Assembly: GCA_935421135.1 (NCBI GenBank)
Contig: OW285193.1
Location: 15,672,099 to 15,736,098, forward strand
DNA from: Bugulina stolonifera
Taxonomy: Eukaryota > Bryozoa > Gymnolaemata > Cheilostomatida > Bugulidae
DNA: 64,000 nt
Reading direction: 5' to 3'
Below are positions 27,501 through 37,400 of the stretch, piece by piece (within the stretch, counting starts at the first letter, position 1; the number at the start of each line of letters is the position of its first letter). A program made the translations under genes and the position numbers. A model generated the notes under the pieces. It worked only from the letters and a program-made list of their open reading frames with translations, made no database searches and was not told where the DNA came from.

Positions 27501-30500
27501 ATGTATATTGTAATATTACACGCACCTGTGTAGCCGCGGAGTGAGGTGGTATCTGTTGAGGGGGGTATACAGCCCATCCCGACCTAACATCCTCTTCTCT
27601 AGTACAAGCTTAGCAAGGATGGTGACAACCTCTAATTCTGTATCATGAGTAGTGGATACAGAAATACATTCTGTACAGAACTCCAGCAATTTCCTCAACA
27701 CATCCTACGGGAACAAACCATACGATGTGCATACATTGTGCTGACAGCGAATGCTACAATACCCATATTTAAAGTCTTTATCTGCAGCATAAGTGATCGT
27801 ACAAGCTGGACAATAAGTAATAGGTTCTGCCACTCCGAGCAGACATTCCAATGCGGTCTTGTGGCGATGTGCCTAATGGCACCATTAGGTATTATCTCCG
27901 CTGTTTCCAAATCTAATGAAGTGCAGTTTCAATCGAATTCCTCACCTAGATGAGATTGAATTCCCCACCTACAAGGAGATTGAATTTACCCCCGGTATAT
28001 ATATATATGTACGTATATGTACTAGACGGTACTTACCTTATCAAATTGACTGTAGGAGAAGAGTGATTCAGTGAATGTGAAGATACTAGAAATATGACAG
28101 ACACTGTCCTTACTGTAGACAGCATTGAGGCAGCTGATAACGGTGGCTGTATCCATACACACCTTCTCTCCTTGTAGGACTGATGATACACAATCTAGTA
28201 TGCTGTAAGTCAATCATAGTAACTGGTGTTAGTTATTAGTTATATTATCTTTATAATAATAAACCAAGAACATAATATTATGCAGTAAAGTGCATGTATA
28301 TTAGCATTAGAGCCAAAATATCCAGTACAAAGACACAGGGCAGAGCCCACTCAATCAAAATTTTAGGAGTGTTGTAGAGTATACAGCCAAGACATCATAA
28401 TCGATACTAACAAATCTCTCTAGTAACCGATCTAAACGCTACAAAGTAAATTATTCAACAGCTGTCACTTACAGAGTCACAAATCGGTTGTCTTCCACAG
28501 GTGTAGAATGGATCTTGTTTATTAGAGGTAGTAGGGTATCCCTACACCAGCTATTGGAAGGGCGGGGTAAGAGACAGCCCTGCTTGTAGTTCACCATAGA
28601 GAAGAGTAGAGTAGCAACACATTCAAGGCTTCTACTGTTAACGCCAGTTGTTTCCGCTTCCAGCAATGTATTTGCACCTTTCTGAATAAAATAGCGAAGC
28701 AAATGGAATTATTGGTACTCAATTACTGACAGATGGCGGTGGAATACCAGAATTTAAGTATCCTTATCATATGTCACCATCATTGCGTAATAGTAAGAAA
28801 CAAAACACTAGACACAGGAAGCAATGAACAAAGTACAACTATACTATGTCACATACAGCATGCTATGTAACATCAACCTTTATATAGTAAAGTATTAATG
28901 TAGTAACTGCAGAGAAAAATAATTCTTGAAAACCTGATCCCAGACATGAAGAACTAAAATCCTTTAAATAAGGGGTGAGAGAGTGGATGTAGAAGGCAGG
29001 TAGGTATATGCTAAGCCTGTTACCTGCAGAACATTCCACAGGGCCTGTGTGTTAGCTTGGTCTATGTGTTCTGCCATCAGATTGAATGTCTCCTGCAGAG
29101 CAGCAAATCTTAGACTAGAAGCCCCTCGTTTCCCAACTGAGTGAAGGAGGTAGTCCAATACTTCCTCAGCACACCTGGAATAGTTGGCAATAAGTTTGCT
29201 ATGCTAGTCTAACAGCAACAGCTAACACATACCAGGTTAATAATAGGCAACTTCTTTAAGTAATATTTGTTTGTCTATTTACTAAATTAAAAAAGGCATA
29301 AGTTCACCTTGACACTTGGATAAGGGTAATAGCTTGAAATTTGGGCAGTCGTGAAATCTAATTGGCTGGAACTTTCATCAGTATCAATAAAATACCATAA
29401 TCACACAATTCTAGCCAACTGTTCTATTGCTGCTGGGATCTGACTCAACGGCAACAAGAACTGATGTATATTCATTTATAAAAATGCTGATAACATGTAG
29501 GATAGGAAGCATGTACACTGTACATGTATAATAGCCTACAACTTACGAATGAAAGAATGTCTTAGGCCCCTTTACCATCTCGAATATGAGCCCTCCAACT
29601 CCAAGCACCATCTCAGAATTTTTTTCCAGGTGAGAGAAAAGAATATTAAATAGGTGCTTCCTGTCCTTGACCTTCAATAGAAAAGAAGTGCTTCTCTATT
29701 ATTTTCTTTATGGGCACAGCAAGGTCTGACAGGGCTCAGCTTGAAACCTCAAAACAAGAATGAGTTCTACCCACAAGTAATGACGTTCCCTTATCACTAG
29801 TGTATTCTGACATGTCAAGCCATAGGTGATTAACCCAATATTATATGAAATACATTGTACCTTTCTCATTATATAGCTCAAACTCTCAGCTGCAAACCGT
29901 CTCACATAGTCTCTGTTCTGACAGCTCTCACTGAGTAAAGGCTGGTACAGGGTCAGCACCTGTTGAATAGAGGATGAATATAATATGACTACCACTAACA
30001 GATATTACCAATATCAGTACTACTACTATAAGCACAATTGGCTAATAACATTATCACTGCTTCTACTAACACTACTGTCTCTGCTGCTGCTGCTGCCACT
30101 ACTACCGATACTACTGCCGCCGCCACTGCTACTACTATTACTACTGCTGCGACTACAACTGCTACTACTACTACTGCTACTACTATTACTACTACTGCTA
30201 CTACTACTACAACTAACACCAGCACTACTACTGTCCATATATTAACCACAACAAGTTACTGAATGCCATGCCTACCTTGTCAATGTCTTGAATCATCTTC
30301 CGCCAGAGGAACTTAAACAGATATGAAAGACACGTGAAGGACTGCTCCAGCACCTCCCAATTTTTAACATATTTGTTGAGAATAGCAGCTATGACTGTAA
30401 AGAACTTATTGAAATGTGGATAGAAGTCTTTTTGAAGATCCCGTGCCAGCTGTACAACCAGACTACAATAGCGTTACAGAAGCAAGTCAACAATCACAAT

Positions 30501-32339
30501 CAGATAGATACTGCATAGATTGAGGAACATTGGATAAATGTATATGGCTGTTTAGTATTAAATGCATGCTATAGCAACATTTACTATCACAATCGCAAGA
30601 AGAATAAAAAATAACAACCAATCACAATCAAGGAAGAGGATGGGATAACACTCACTCCAACAGTGCATCTAATGCCATGCTGTCTTCCACAGCCAAATGA
30701 TCCAGTAGCAAGGACACCACCTTCTCTTCATTGTGCAGGAGCTGAGCAAATGTCTGAGTGCTACTTTGTACAGCTGCATAGAACTTATCTGAAAGTGAAC
30801 TAGTCAATATATCATATGCCAATAGAACATATTATAGGTCTACATATGTTTTATTTCAATATGCGTCTACACAAGTAATGTATGTGAAAACTTACTGAAA
30901 TGAGCAGTTTGATTAAGATCTCTCCATTTTAGCAAACCCTCTTCAAAAAAGCTCTCTTCATCCTACATGGGAAGCATGCGAATACATGATAGTACATTTT
31001 ATGCTAACAGATTTCAATTAACACAGAGCATAAAAGAAGCTGCAATGTATAGGTCACTTTGCATTATGGAACATAACCTGAGAGCCATGGGTTGCCCAAG
31101 AAAGATTTTCTGCAAAATATCTCCTGAGACATAGAGGAAACAACTCCCAAAAAAAGAAAATCATACCTATTATTGAAAAGAAATTGTAACAACTTTCCAC
31201 CTACTTTTTGAACGCACCTCGTATGTAGATTCGAGTTGTTTGGAACTCATAACTGTAGATGCAAATGAGTTCTATTCACCTATACAAGCTGATCTTTGAC
31301 TTACAGCTAATGAAGTGAGCCTACATGGTGCTAGAAGTAGCATAGAAAATAGAATGCTGTCTATTTGCATACACGCACAAACAACAAACTCAAAACCGAA
31401 AAAACAAGCCTACCTCTGGCACTTCACTTCTCTTCTCAATTTTTCTTGAAACATCAACATTGACTGCTTGAATCCGACTCGAAAATGACTGGAACTACAA
31501 TATAAATGTTTGGAGCTGAAATGCAATAGGCATATAGCCTAAACAATGAGAGACATCAATTATTATTCAAAGATGAGGACTGGACAAAATTTAATATTGA
31601 AACACTAATATCATTGGTTAAATTTTGCTACTGAACCTACAATGAAAAATAAAACCAGTTTTGAACTCCTCATTCAAGTCTCTACCAAATTACTAAGAAA
31701 TTTATTTACGTTTGGTAGCTTTCAGAGATGCCGCAAATGACTCGCTTGAGTTCATTCGGCAACATTTAAATATAAATATTAACATATTTAACCTAAAAAC
31801 TCTTGTTTTTTTTCTGGAGTTATTAGGCTATAGTTATTTAAACGTTGGTGAAATATTGTGACTAACCTAAGTGGTGCAAAGTGTCGTTGTTTCAGTGTTG
31901 CCCAAAATCTATTATAATGTGGATTGCGGATATTTTGGTTCATTGCAAGATGCTAAATGAAAACTTGAGTTGTTGAAGATTTCAATTTAATGATGCGAGA
32001 GTAAAGTTTGTGGTTATAGCCTAACCATAATATACATCACAATAACAATTCAGTTAAGCGTTTGATAGCTTGCTATAGGCCTAGGGCATAGGCCCTTATT
32101 CAAGCCCTGAGTCGTTTCAATGAACCACAAAATGGTCAATCATAATCACCTTCTGATCATCACTATGACAGTCATAGTGACTATCACTATGATAAAAGCT
32201 ATGGCATTCATCATGATTTATCATTTTTAGGTTTTACTTAGTAAGCCTAAGTCTTACTTTATACGTCTATTACATAAAAATACACAAAGCGACAATATCA
32301 TACCCTATGTACTTTCTTGACATCTTCGGGGTTTCTCAT
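3554..32339 (-). CDS. UTP20: UTP20, small-subunit processome component (54 exons, complete)
   Basis: UTP20 (DRIM) is a giant HEAT-repeat scaffold of the nucleolar U3 small-subunit processome, needed for 18S rRNA maturation. Fifty-four exons joined by phase-checked GT-AG junctions give 2,781 residues and no internal stop; the human protein as I recall it has 2,785. Family similarity runs along the whole length. It includes an N-terminal GLLKWRDLN block, an FAAESLSYIMRK block (exon 6), VPLRYLTSILYVNFS (exon 16), NEYYIAEF (exon 18), VPLAIAIVKLL (exon 36), LLTYAEADI with QATAFSLLK (exon 44), and LLDYPLGKGL (exon 46). The tail (exons 53-54) is Lys/Arg-rich, as expected for a nucleolar protein. The start is the ATG at 32337-32339; it opens a 12-codon first exon. 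Exon 42 uses a weak donor (GTCAAA). Introns hold several minisatellites and a 3.1-kb inverted-repeat element. Identity is very secure; single boundaries could be off by a few bases. Confidence 0.96.
5412..8512. mobile_element. 3.1-kb long-inverted-repeat (foldback/MULE-like) element in UTP20 intron 49
   Basis: The left arm (about 5412-6178) and right arm (about 7790-8512) are reverse complements over roughly 720-770 bases with scattered mismatches. Both outer ends contain GGGCCAAATCATGGGGACTG. The left arm has about 60 extra bases (near 5932-5992) that are missing from the right, so one arm has had an insertion or deletion. The 1.6-kb centre carries no transposase I can recognise. Long arms without an obvious enzyme suggest a non-autonomous foldback or MULE-type element. 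Target duplications are not clear. Confidence 0.75.
6740..7021 (-). CDS. Unrecognised 93-codon ORF inside the inverted-repeat element
   Basis: The ORF lies in the unique centre of the inverted-repeat element and contains a CRNCIRKL motif (a single CxxC) followed by a polar Asn/Thr/Ser-rich tail. It could be the N-terminal part of a transposon protein, or chance. No complete zinc-binding motif is visible and no homologue is recognised. Confidence 0.25.
   Translation of the reverse strand: MHKTKSGSSKNVAYVTQKLQIELSQIGIDSHEGRKICRNCIRKLRTYLDNPTTETPTCTTMGSNYHPQDNQEIEESLGSINPSHRVCNTNQTT
8612..8655. repeat. Short 10-bp tandem repeat beside the exon 49 donor
   Basis: Four copies of a CAGGTCAC(A/G)G-like unit end 5 bases before the UTP20 exon 49 donor. 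Confidence 0.7.
10551..10956. repeat. 24-bp minisatellite reaching the UTP20 exon 45 donor
   Basis: About 17 units of roughly 24 bases (CTGTCAGCTAATACACACAC plus TCAC). On the minus strand each unit reads CTGACAG/GTGAGTGTGTG, which is the same layout as the true donor CAGACAG/GTGAGTGCAG that borders the array. Several units have GGCGAG or CCGAG in place of GGTGAG. Confidence 0.9.
11336..11402. repeat. CAGCA/CAGTA short tandem repeat, UTP20 intron 44
   Basis: Five-base units alternate between ACAGT, ACAGC and GCAGC. It is about 40 bases from the end of exon 44 and does not include a splice site. Confidence 0.8.
14457..14725. repeat. (CTA/CTG)n trinucleotide repeat, UTP20 intron 38
   Basis: A long CTA/CTG tract that would read as poly-Leu, poly-Ser or Ala/Val in different frames. 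It lies in the intron between exons 38 and 39, just upstream (in transcript sense) of the exon 39 acceptor. It is not coding. Confidence 0.95.
15085..15408. repeat. 40-bp minisatellite, 8 copies, containing the UTP20 exon 38 acceptor
   Basis: Eight tandem copies with a period of exactly 40. On the minus strand each unit contains CTTTAG/GTTATCAGGTGAATG, i.e. the 3' splice site plus the first coding bases of exon 38. Only the copy nearest the exon continues into coding sequence. Two copies carry CAAATGAATG in place of CAGGTGAATG, but all eight keep the TTTAG/G core. Confidence 0.93.
15917..16315. repeat. 20/23-bp minisatellite reaching the UTP20 exon 36 donor
   Basis: About 18 units of 20 or 23 bases built on CCACCAGCTCACCGTTACAA. 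On the minus strand every unit carries GGTGAGCTGGTGG, and the array runs up to the true donor CCCAG/GTGAGCTGGTGG of exon 36. Confidence 0.92.
16520..16857. repeat. Minisatellite reaching the UTP20 exon 35 donor
   Basis: Interleaved units based on CACACCATAGACATAGTATA and CATAGATATATATGACCA. On the minus strand the true donor reads ACC/GTGAGTATATACTATGTC, and GAGTATATACTATGTC recurs in the array. ORFs here with Tyr/Val/Trp repeats are translations of the satellite. Confidence 0.9.
22421..22655. repeat. 43-bp minisatellite, 5.5 copies, ending in the UTP20 exon 20 donor
   Basis: Five full units plus a partial sixth (GGTATCACCTTAC then about 30 bases). The CTTAC in the last partial unit is the real donor (GTAAG on the minus strand) of exon 20. 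The other units carry the same CTTAC or a one-base variant at the matching place. Confidence 0.93.
22861..23150. repeat. 31-bp minisatellite, UTP20 intron 19
   Basis: Imperfect copies of a unit with GTGAGAACAGGTGAGTGATA followed by CAATATAGCAA. It is close to the exon 20 acceptor but does not clearly include it. ORFs rich in Leu, Ser, His and Tyr on the minus strand here are satellite translations. Confidence 0.85.
30057..30236. repeat. (CTA/CTG)n trinucleotide repeat, UTP20 intron 5
   Basis: A CTG/CTA/CCA tract similar to that at 14.5 kb, located in the intron between exons 5 and 6. It gives spurious poly-Leu, poly-Ser, poly-Thr and poly-Val ORFs. Confidence 0.93.
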
Positions 32340-32437
32340 TGTAACAAACACTTCGCTTTTGTATTAGCGTAAATAGAGAGAGTTTGGATAATTATTTCAG
32401 GTGGAAACTAAAATCAAAATACATTTTGTTCTCATGC
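32340..32437. promoter_or_regulatory. Possible bidirectional promoter, UTP20 / small + strand gene
   Basis: Only 98 bases separate the UTP20 ATG (minus) from the ATG of the possible small gene on the plus strand. If both starts are right, both 5' UTRs and the promoter must fit in or overlap this interval, an arrangement common for housekeeping gene pairs. No TATA box is obvious. Confidence 0.3.
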
Positions 32438-33587
32438 ATGTCGAATCATAACGGAAAAGATCCAGGAGTAAATTCTTTGAGCAAGAACAGCGTTCGGTTA
32501 AAAGAGCTATTCGATTGCGATATATTCTCGATATATTTCGCAATTTAGAAAATCATATAAATATTACGTTGAAGATCGTTATTGTGATCACAACTCCAAC
32601 CAGAATTGCATTTCTATTATTATTCAGTGCTATAATAATAATATTTTAGGATAAAATACTTGTAAAAGTATCTTTTCAAGACAATCTGTTATTGTTTTAC
32701 CACTTTTAAGTACATTTTGTTGCACAAACTAAAAAAACAGATCCGTTTATTCAATCATAAACTCAAGTTCAAGCTGTTCATTGCAAAAAGAAATATTTTT
32801 GATTTGGATAGAAGAGAGATTAGAACTCCAAATTATGGTAAATAGCAATAATGGGAACTTCATGAACATTCAAAGTTGTCGGGTAAAACTATTTGTATAT
32901 GGGCTTTAAACTAGTTTAGACTTAGACTGTTTCCATCGGTCCGTCTTGTAGGAGAAAATAATGTGCTATGTAGCTGAATTTTTACAATTGGTCTAATTTA
33001 TTTATTTTTGCTATAGTGGTGAGAATTGTATTGTTGATTATTTGGATAGAGGTGCATCTATCATGCTTGAAGATTTTGGTATCACATTCAGTAGGTTATA
33101 CACACTTCACACTTGAGTCTAGATTGGTTTATACACATAGTGCTTGTTTAAAAGCATAAATTTATATAGCATGCACAAGATACAAGTACATGTACAACCA
33201 TGAGTTTGGAAAACTGAAGAGCATTCCAATAATATTCCAAGCTACTGAGTTCTCACAGAGTTATCGCCCTACTGCTTCCTATAGCAACAACACAATCATC
33301 TACATGTATATCTGTGTTGAATGGTGTCATTTATTAATAAATTGAGATCTTTTCCTTTCAGAGTTTCATTTACCCAACTAACTGGATTAGGTATTAGTGC
33401 AGTACTTCTGGATATTGAACAGCAACATAGGCAAAAGAATAGTAAACAGCATTTTAGAAAAGGAAGGTCAGCAGTTGAATGTTATGTTTCCCATATGTCG
33501 CTGTTTCTAAGTGAAATTGACAAGAAAATCATAAATTTGCAGCAGAGATTGAGAATGTCTAATCTGAATGATTTGAAAATACAGTGA
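32438..33587 (+). CDS. Possible small three-exon gene of unknown function
   Basis: A tentative model joins an ATG at 32438 (about 59 coding bases, ending at a weak GTTAAA donor), an exon near 33018-33092 (after CTATAG, coding GENCIVDYLDRGASI), and an exon at 33361-33587 (after CTTTCAG, to a TGA at 33585-33587). The last junction is phase-consistent (AG/A gives Arg). The C-terminal 75 residues are polar and helical-looking, with EIDKKIINLQQRL as a coiled-coil-like end. No family is recognised. The last two exons look better than the first, whose donor is poor. Confidence 0.4.
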
Positions 33588-34454
33588 GGCTGCCAATGTG
33601 GTTTGATATACATGTATAAAGGTAAAGTACATTGTACTACAGTTATTATATAGCATACTTCCTGTAGTTACAGTAAACATACCACTTGGAGACTAGGAAT
33701 CTAATGGGGATTTTTTATCTTGGAGATGTTTGGAATGCCAAAATATCGATATGAATATATCCAAGTGAAATATTGCAAAAGGGAAATACCCTCTCCTATT
33801 GATTGTTATCAACTAGATACACATAGAAGTAACAATGCTATTTACATTTTGTATATTATTGATTTTAGGTGTCACAGCTACATGAAAAGGTTTATTATTC
33901 TACATTCAATTTGGTACAAGGTTGTGTGGAAGGAGAATGGGTTTTCCTGAATACCCAATTACTAATTGTGGAAGTATCAGGTTATTGAGTAGGGGTGGTG
34001 TAGTCAATATAAGAGGGCTGCAAACGTATGTGCAGTCAGATTAAAGTACAGCATAGTAGAGAGCGCAGCAGCATTGTACAAATATAGCCTATGGTCTAAT
34101 TGTATTGTAGCCTATAATCTATTGTTTTGTATAGAGCGAAAGCAAGAGTTGGGGAGAGAAGTAAGTATACTGTAGCACATACTTTTATACGTGTTTATAT
34201 TTGGTGAACATTCAGAGCTCACTGTGGTCAGGTTTAGGTTGAAAGCGTTTCCAAGCAGCAATCTGGGACTCCTCAGCCTCAACCATGCTTGTGTGATAGC
34301 AGTCCACATAACATTTGTTCACTTACAGTGTATCTAAACACACGTTACATGTACATTTTGTGAAATATCGAGGGTATGCAGTGGTGTTTGTAGATAGAGG
34401 AATATCACTCTAACATGTGTTTTGACTGCTCACTTATGTTCAATGTTCTGCTAG
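33588..34454. other. Intergenic, no gene seen
   Basis: No credible exon found. This should contain the promoter and 5' UTR of the RING/KEG-repeat gene that starts at 34455. The CTGCTAG just before the ATG could also be a 5' UTR splice acceptor. Confidence 0.4.
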
Positions 34455-37400
34455 ATGGCGCTGCAGGCTATAGAATCCCAATTGAGAGAGATGGTGCAGT
34501 GTAAGATCTGCTTTGAGGATAAAGATGTACAGAAACAATTACCCTGTCAACACACACTGTGCTTGGAGTGCCTAACCAGCCTCAAGTTAGATGACAGCAA
34601 GTACAAGTGCCCTCTCTGTCAGCAGGTAGTTTAGTCTGGGTACATGAACTTTTACTTTGAGCTTTAGTACTCAATGTGTATTATATGTAGTATGTAGGCA
34701 TACCCATATGTATATTGTAGTATATATTATAATTATACTGTGCAGTATACACTCCTTCATGTTATCTTTAACTACTACAGGAGTGCTATGTTCCAAATGG
34801 AGGGTTTGAGGCTCTACCAGACAGTCTGGTTACCAAACAGCTGGCTAGTATTATGCATGCTGCAGACATGGCTAATACTGTTGCCCTGCCAAGTGCTGGT
34901 ACTACTACTGATACCCCAAGCCATTCAGGTTAGTGTACTCTGCTGTGGTTCATCTCTGCCCTCTATAAAATGTAAAATCTAACATGGGGATTGCAGGAGA
35001 GAGGGGAAAATTTTAATATCGTTTTACAAATATTTATAGCTCTCTATCAGTCTATGCCCATGCGACATATAGAATGTACTTATGAAACCATGCAGAGTTA
35101 TATATAGAATATAGTGCACAGAGGCATATAGACTACACACAATGTATAGCCTACGCACATGTTTGCACTACGTCTGCACTACGTATGCACAATAGCGACC
35201 AAAAATATTTACCATGTATAGAACTAGTGTCGGCATATAATGTATGCACAATATTTACCGATGCATATTCAGTGTGGAGCTAGAGGAATTAAATAATTGC
35301 AAAATTGTGTTGCTGCATGGATAATAATGAGTTATCCATGCTACTATGTCTAATTGGCTTAGATGTGATGTATAGAAAATGTCAACCAATGGTGAACCAG
35401 GCTGAGCAACTGCTGGAATCTACCAATGACAAGGTTTGTGAAGTGTGTGCATGTTAAAACAGTAAATATTTCATGCTGAAGTATTTTGTATAAATGTGTA
35501 AATTAGCTAGGCATAGCATGACAGTTAGCCTACTGAATTATAACATAATTGGTAGACTTTTACAGTAGGTACAGTATTATAAATTACTTACTATGTTAGA
35601 AAGAATAGGTGATGTCTCCGCTTTGGGTTGCAAACAGGTTGAAATTTCCACTGAGTGAGTAGGTGGAATAATTCAATCTGTGATCAACATGTATTCACTA
35701 AATTCTTACTGCATCTTGCAGACGAAAGCCTATAAAGAGTTGGAGGAAAACTTGATAAAAACTGGGGAGGCAAAGAAGCAGGAGATCATAAGTCTTAGAG
35801 ATGCAGTGGTTGCAAGGGCTGACATAAAGGTTTTTCTAGCACCAGTTCCCACCCCTCTATTCTTTGACAGTTTTTCACTCAAACTAATGTCGGCAACACT
35901 CTTTTTTCTGCTACAAACAAAAACTAGAAATCATTAAGCTAAAACGATTTAATTTTAATTGTCAATTCTGTACGATCCATGCATACTCACTAGCTATAGA
36001 TTATCATTTCGAAGCTGTTCTCTTCCAATTCAGTTATATATCTCTTACTTCAATGGATGGAGACATAGGGAGAGGGTAACTTCAAATTATTGTTGATAGG
36101 TAAGCAGTACAGCTAACTAGAAGTGTTTATAAATACATGTAGATTCAAGCGATTGATGAAGTGGTTGAATTGAAGAGATCTAAGCTATCTCAGAAACTGG
36201 AGAAGCTGAGTATGGCTTCCTCTAGCACCAGAGAGTCAGTGGAGAAGTTAAAGTCTCTCCAAACAACAGCAGCACAGGCTGAGAACCTTGATGAAAATTT
36301 AAAAGAGGTCAATGAGGCCATGCGAACACTCAGAGATGAGACCCTTAAACATACAACTGGTGAGTTTTGTAGAAGCCAGGCAATTAAGACCAAAGTGTAG
36401 GGAAAACTGACCGCTCAGATACTTGAGTCTACCATTGAAAGAATTATTGGAAAATATAATATGCTACTGGCCTACAGTTCCTAGACACCACCATGAGTAT
36501 ATAACAATATAGTCATATCTTCTGTGACAGAGAGCCATGGGAAATTACAAGCTGGAGATAGTGTAAGGCTGAGAATAGATGCTGGGGATATTGAGTCTGG
36601 ATTCATGAATAATGACTTGACCCATATGAGTGTGGGATATATCCACGTAGTGGTAAATGAGAAAAAGGTGAGTAGGACAAGAAGCATATAATGTACTATA
36701 TTAGACATACCATAATTGTGTACCCGCATATAAATCGTTATTTGAATACTCATACAGTTATTGGGTAGTTGTTCTATTAGTAGTATCTAACATTGCGTTA
36801 GTTTTATAATTGCTTGTGGCTCCTCATGAATACACTATTACACCACCGCAGACACAAACAACCCTACGTTTGTTCGAGTCCTACAAGTATTGACTTATTG
36901 CTCATAGAGAGAGTTCACAATAATAAAATTTGTATATCACTTGCATGTTTTACACTTTCCAGCATTACTACATACATGTAGGTGGTCAAATACTCATAGC
37001 TATTTAGTGTAGTATTGTAGTGAATCCGCCTCCGTAGTAGTCTCCCCTGGATAACTACACACTGACAATATTCTACTATCTTATACATGTACATGCTTGA
37101 CATTGTACGTATTATCTTACCTTTGTTATCAACTACTGCATGCATGATGTGTATTATATTATCATTAGCCAATCAGGCCTTCGCATTCATTGTATAGCTC
37201 AATTATACTATTGTGTGCAAGTACTTCTTTGCCTGATTATTACTCTAAATAAATTTTTATCTGTATACTTTTGGGGCTGATGTCTCAGAACATGGCCATA
37301 ATTTTATACTGTCTGTTTTAGCATATTATAAGCACTTTTTGTGCAAGGCCGACCCTTTTGGTGGCCGACGTCAGGCATATTTTTGCCATGTTGTTATGCA

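Larger units (their letters stand above)
20050..32339 (-). other. UTP20: UTP20 exons 1-27, coordinates
   Basis: Exons in transcript order: 1 32304-32339; 2 31414-31494; 3 30896-30962; 4 30656-30788; 5 30276-30462; 6 29861-29959; 7 29547-29671; 8 29024-29174; 9 28473-28681; 10 28037-28202; 11 27526-27704; 12 26950-27058; 13 26317-26492; 14 25929-26076; 15 25513-25667; 16 24983-25227; 17 24359-24572; 18 23863-23992; 19 23474-23656; 20 22656-22845; 21 22000-22161; 22 21687-21823; 23 21421-21537; 24 21129-21286; 25 20748-20971; 26 20340-20478; 27 20050-20217. Exons 15-20 contain the acidic/basic linker region and the start of the DRIM domain. Each junction was accepted only if the codon phase continued and the protein kept matching the family. 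Confidence 0.88.

Noticed and set aside
27645..27953. Plus-strand ORF of 102 codons
   Set aside because: It is antisense to UTP20 exon 11 and its intron, and UTP20 explains the coding signal there.
29985..30262. Ser-, Leu-, Thr- and Val-rich ORFs on both strands
   Set aside because: Same cause: a CTA/CTG repeat in UTP20 intron 5.
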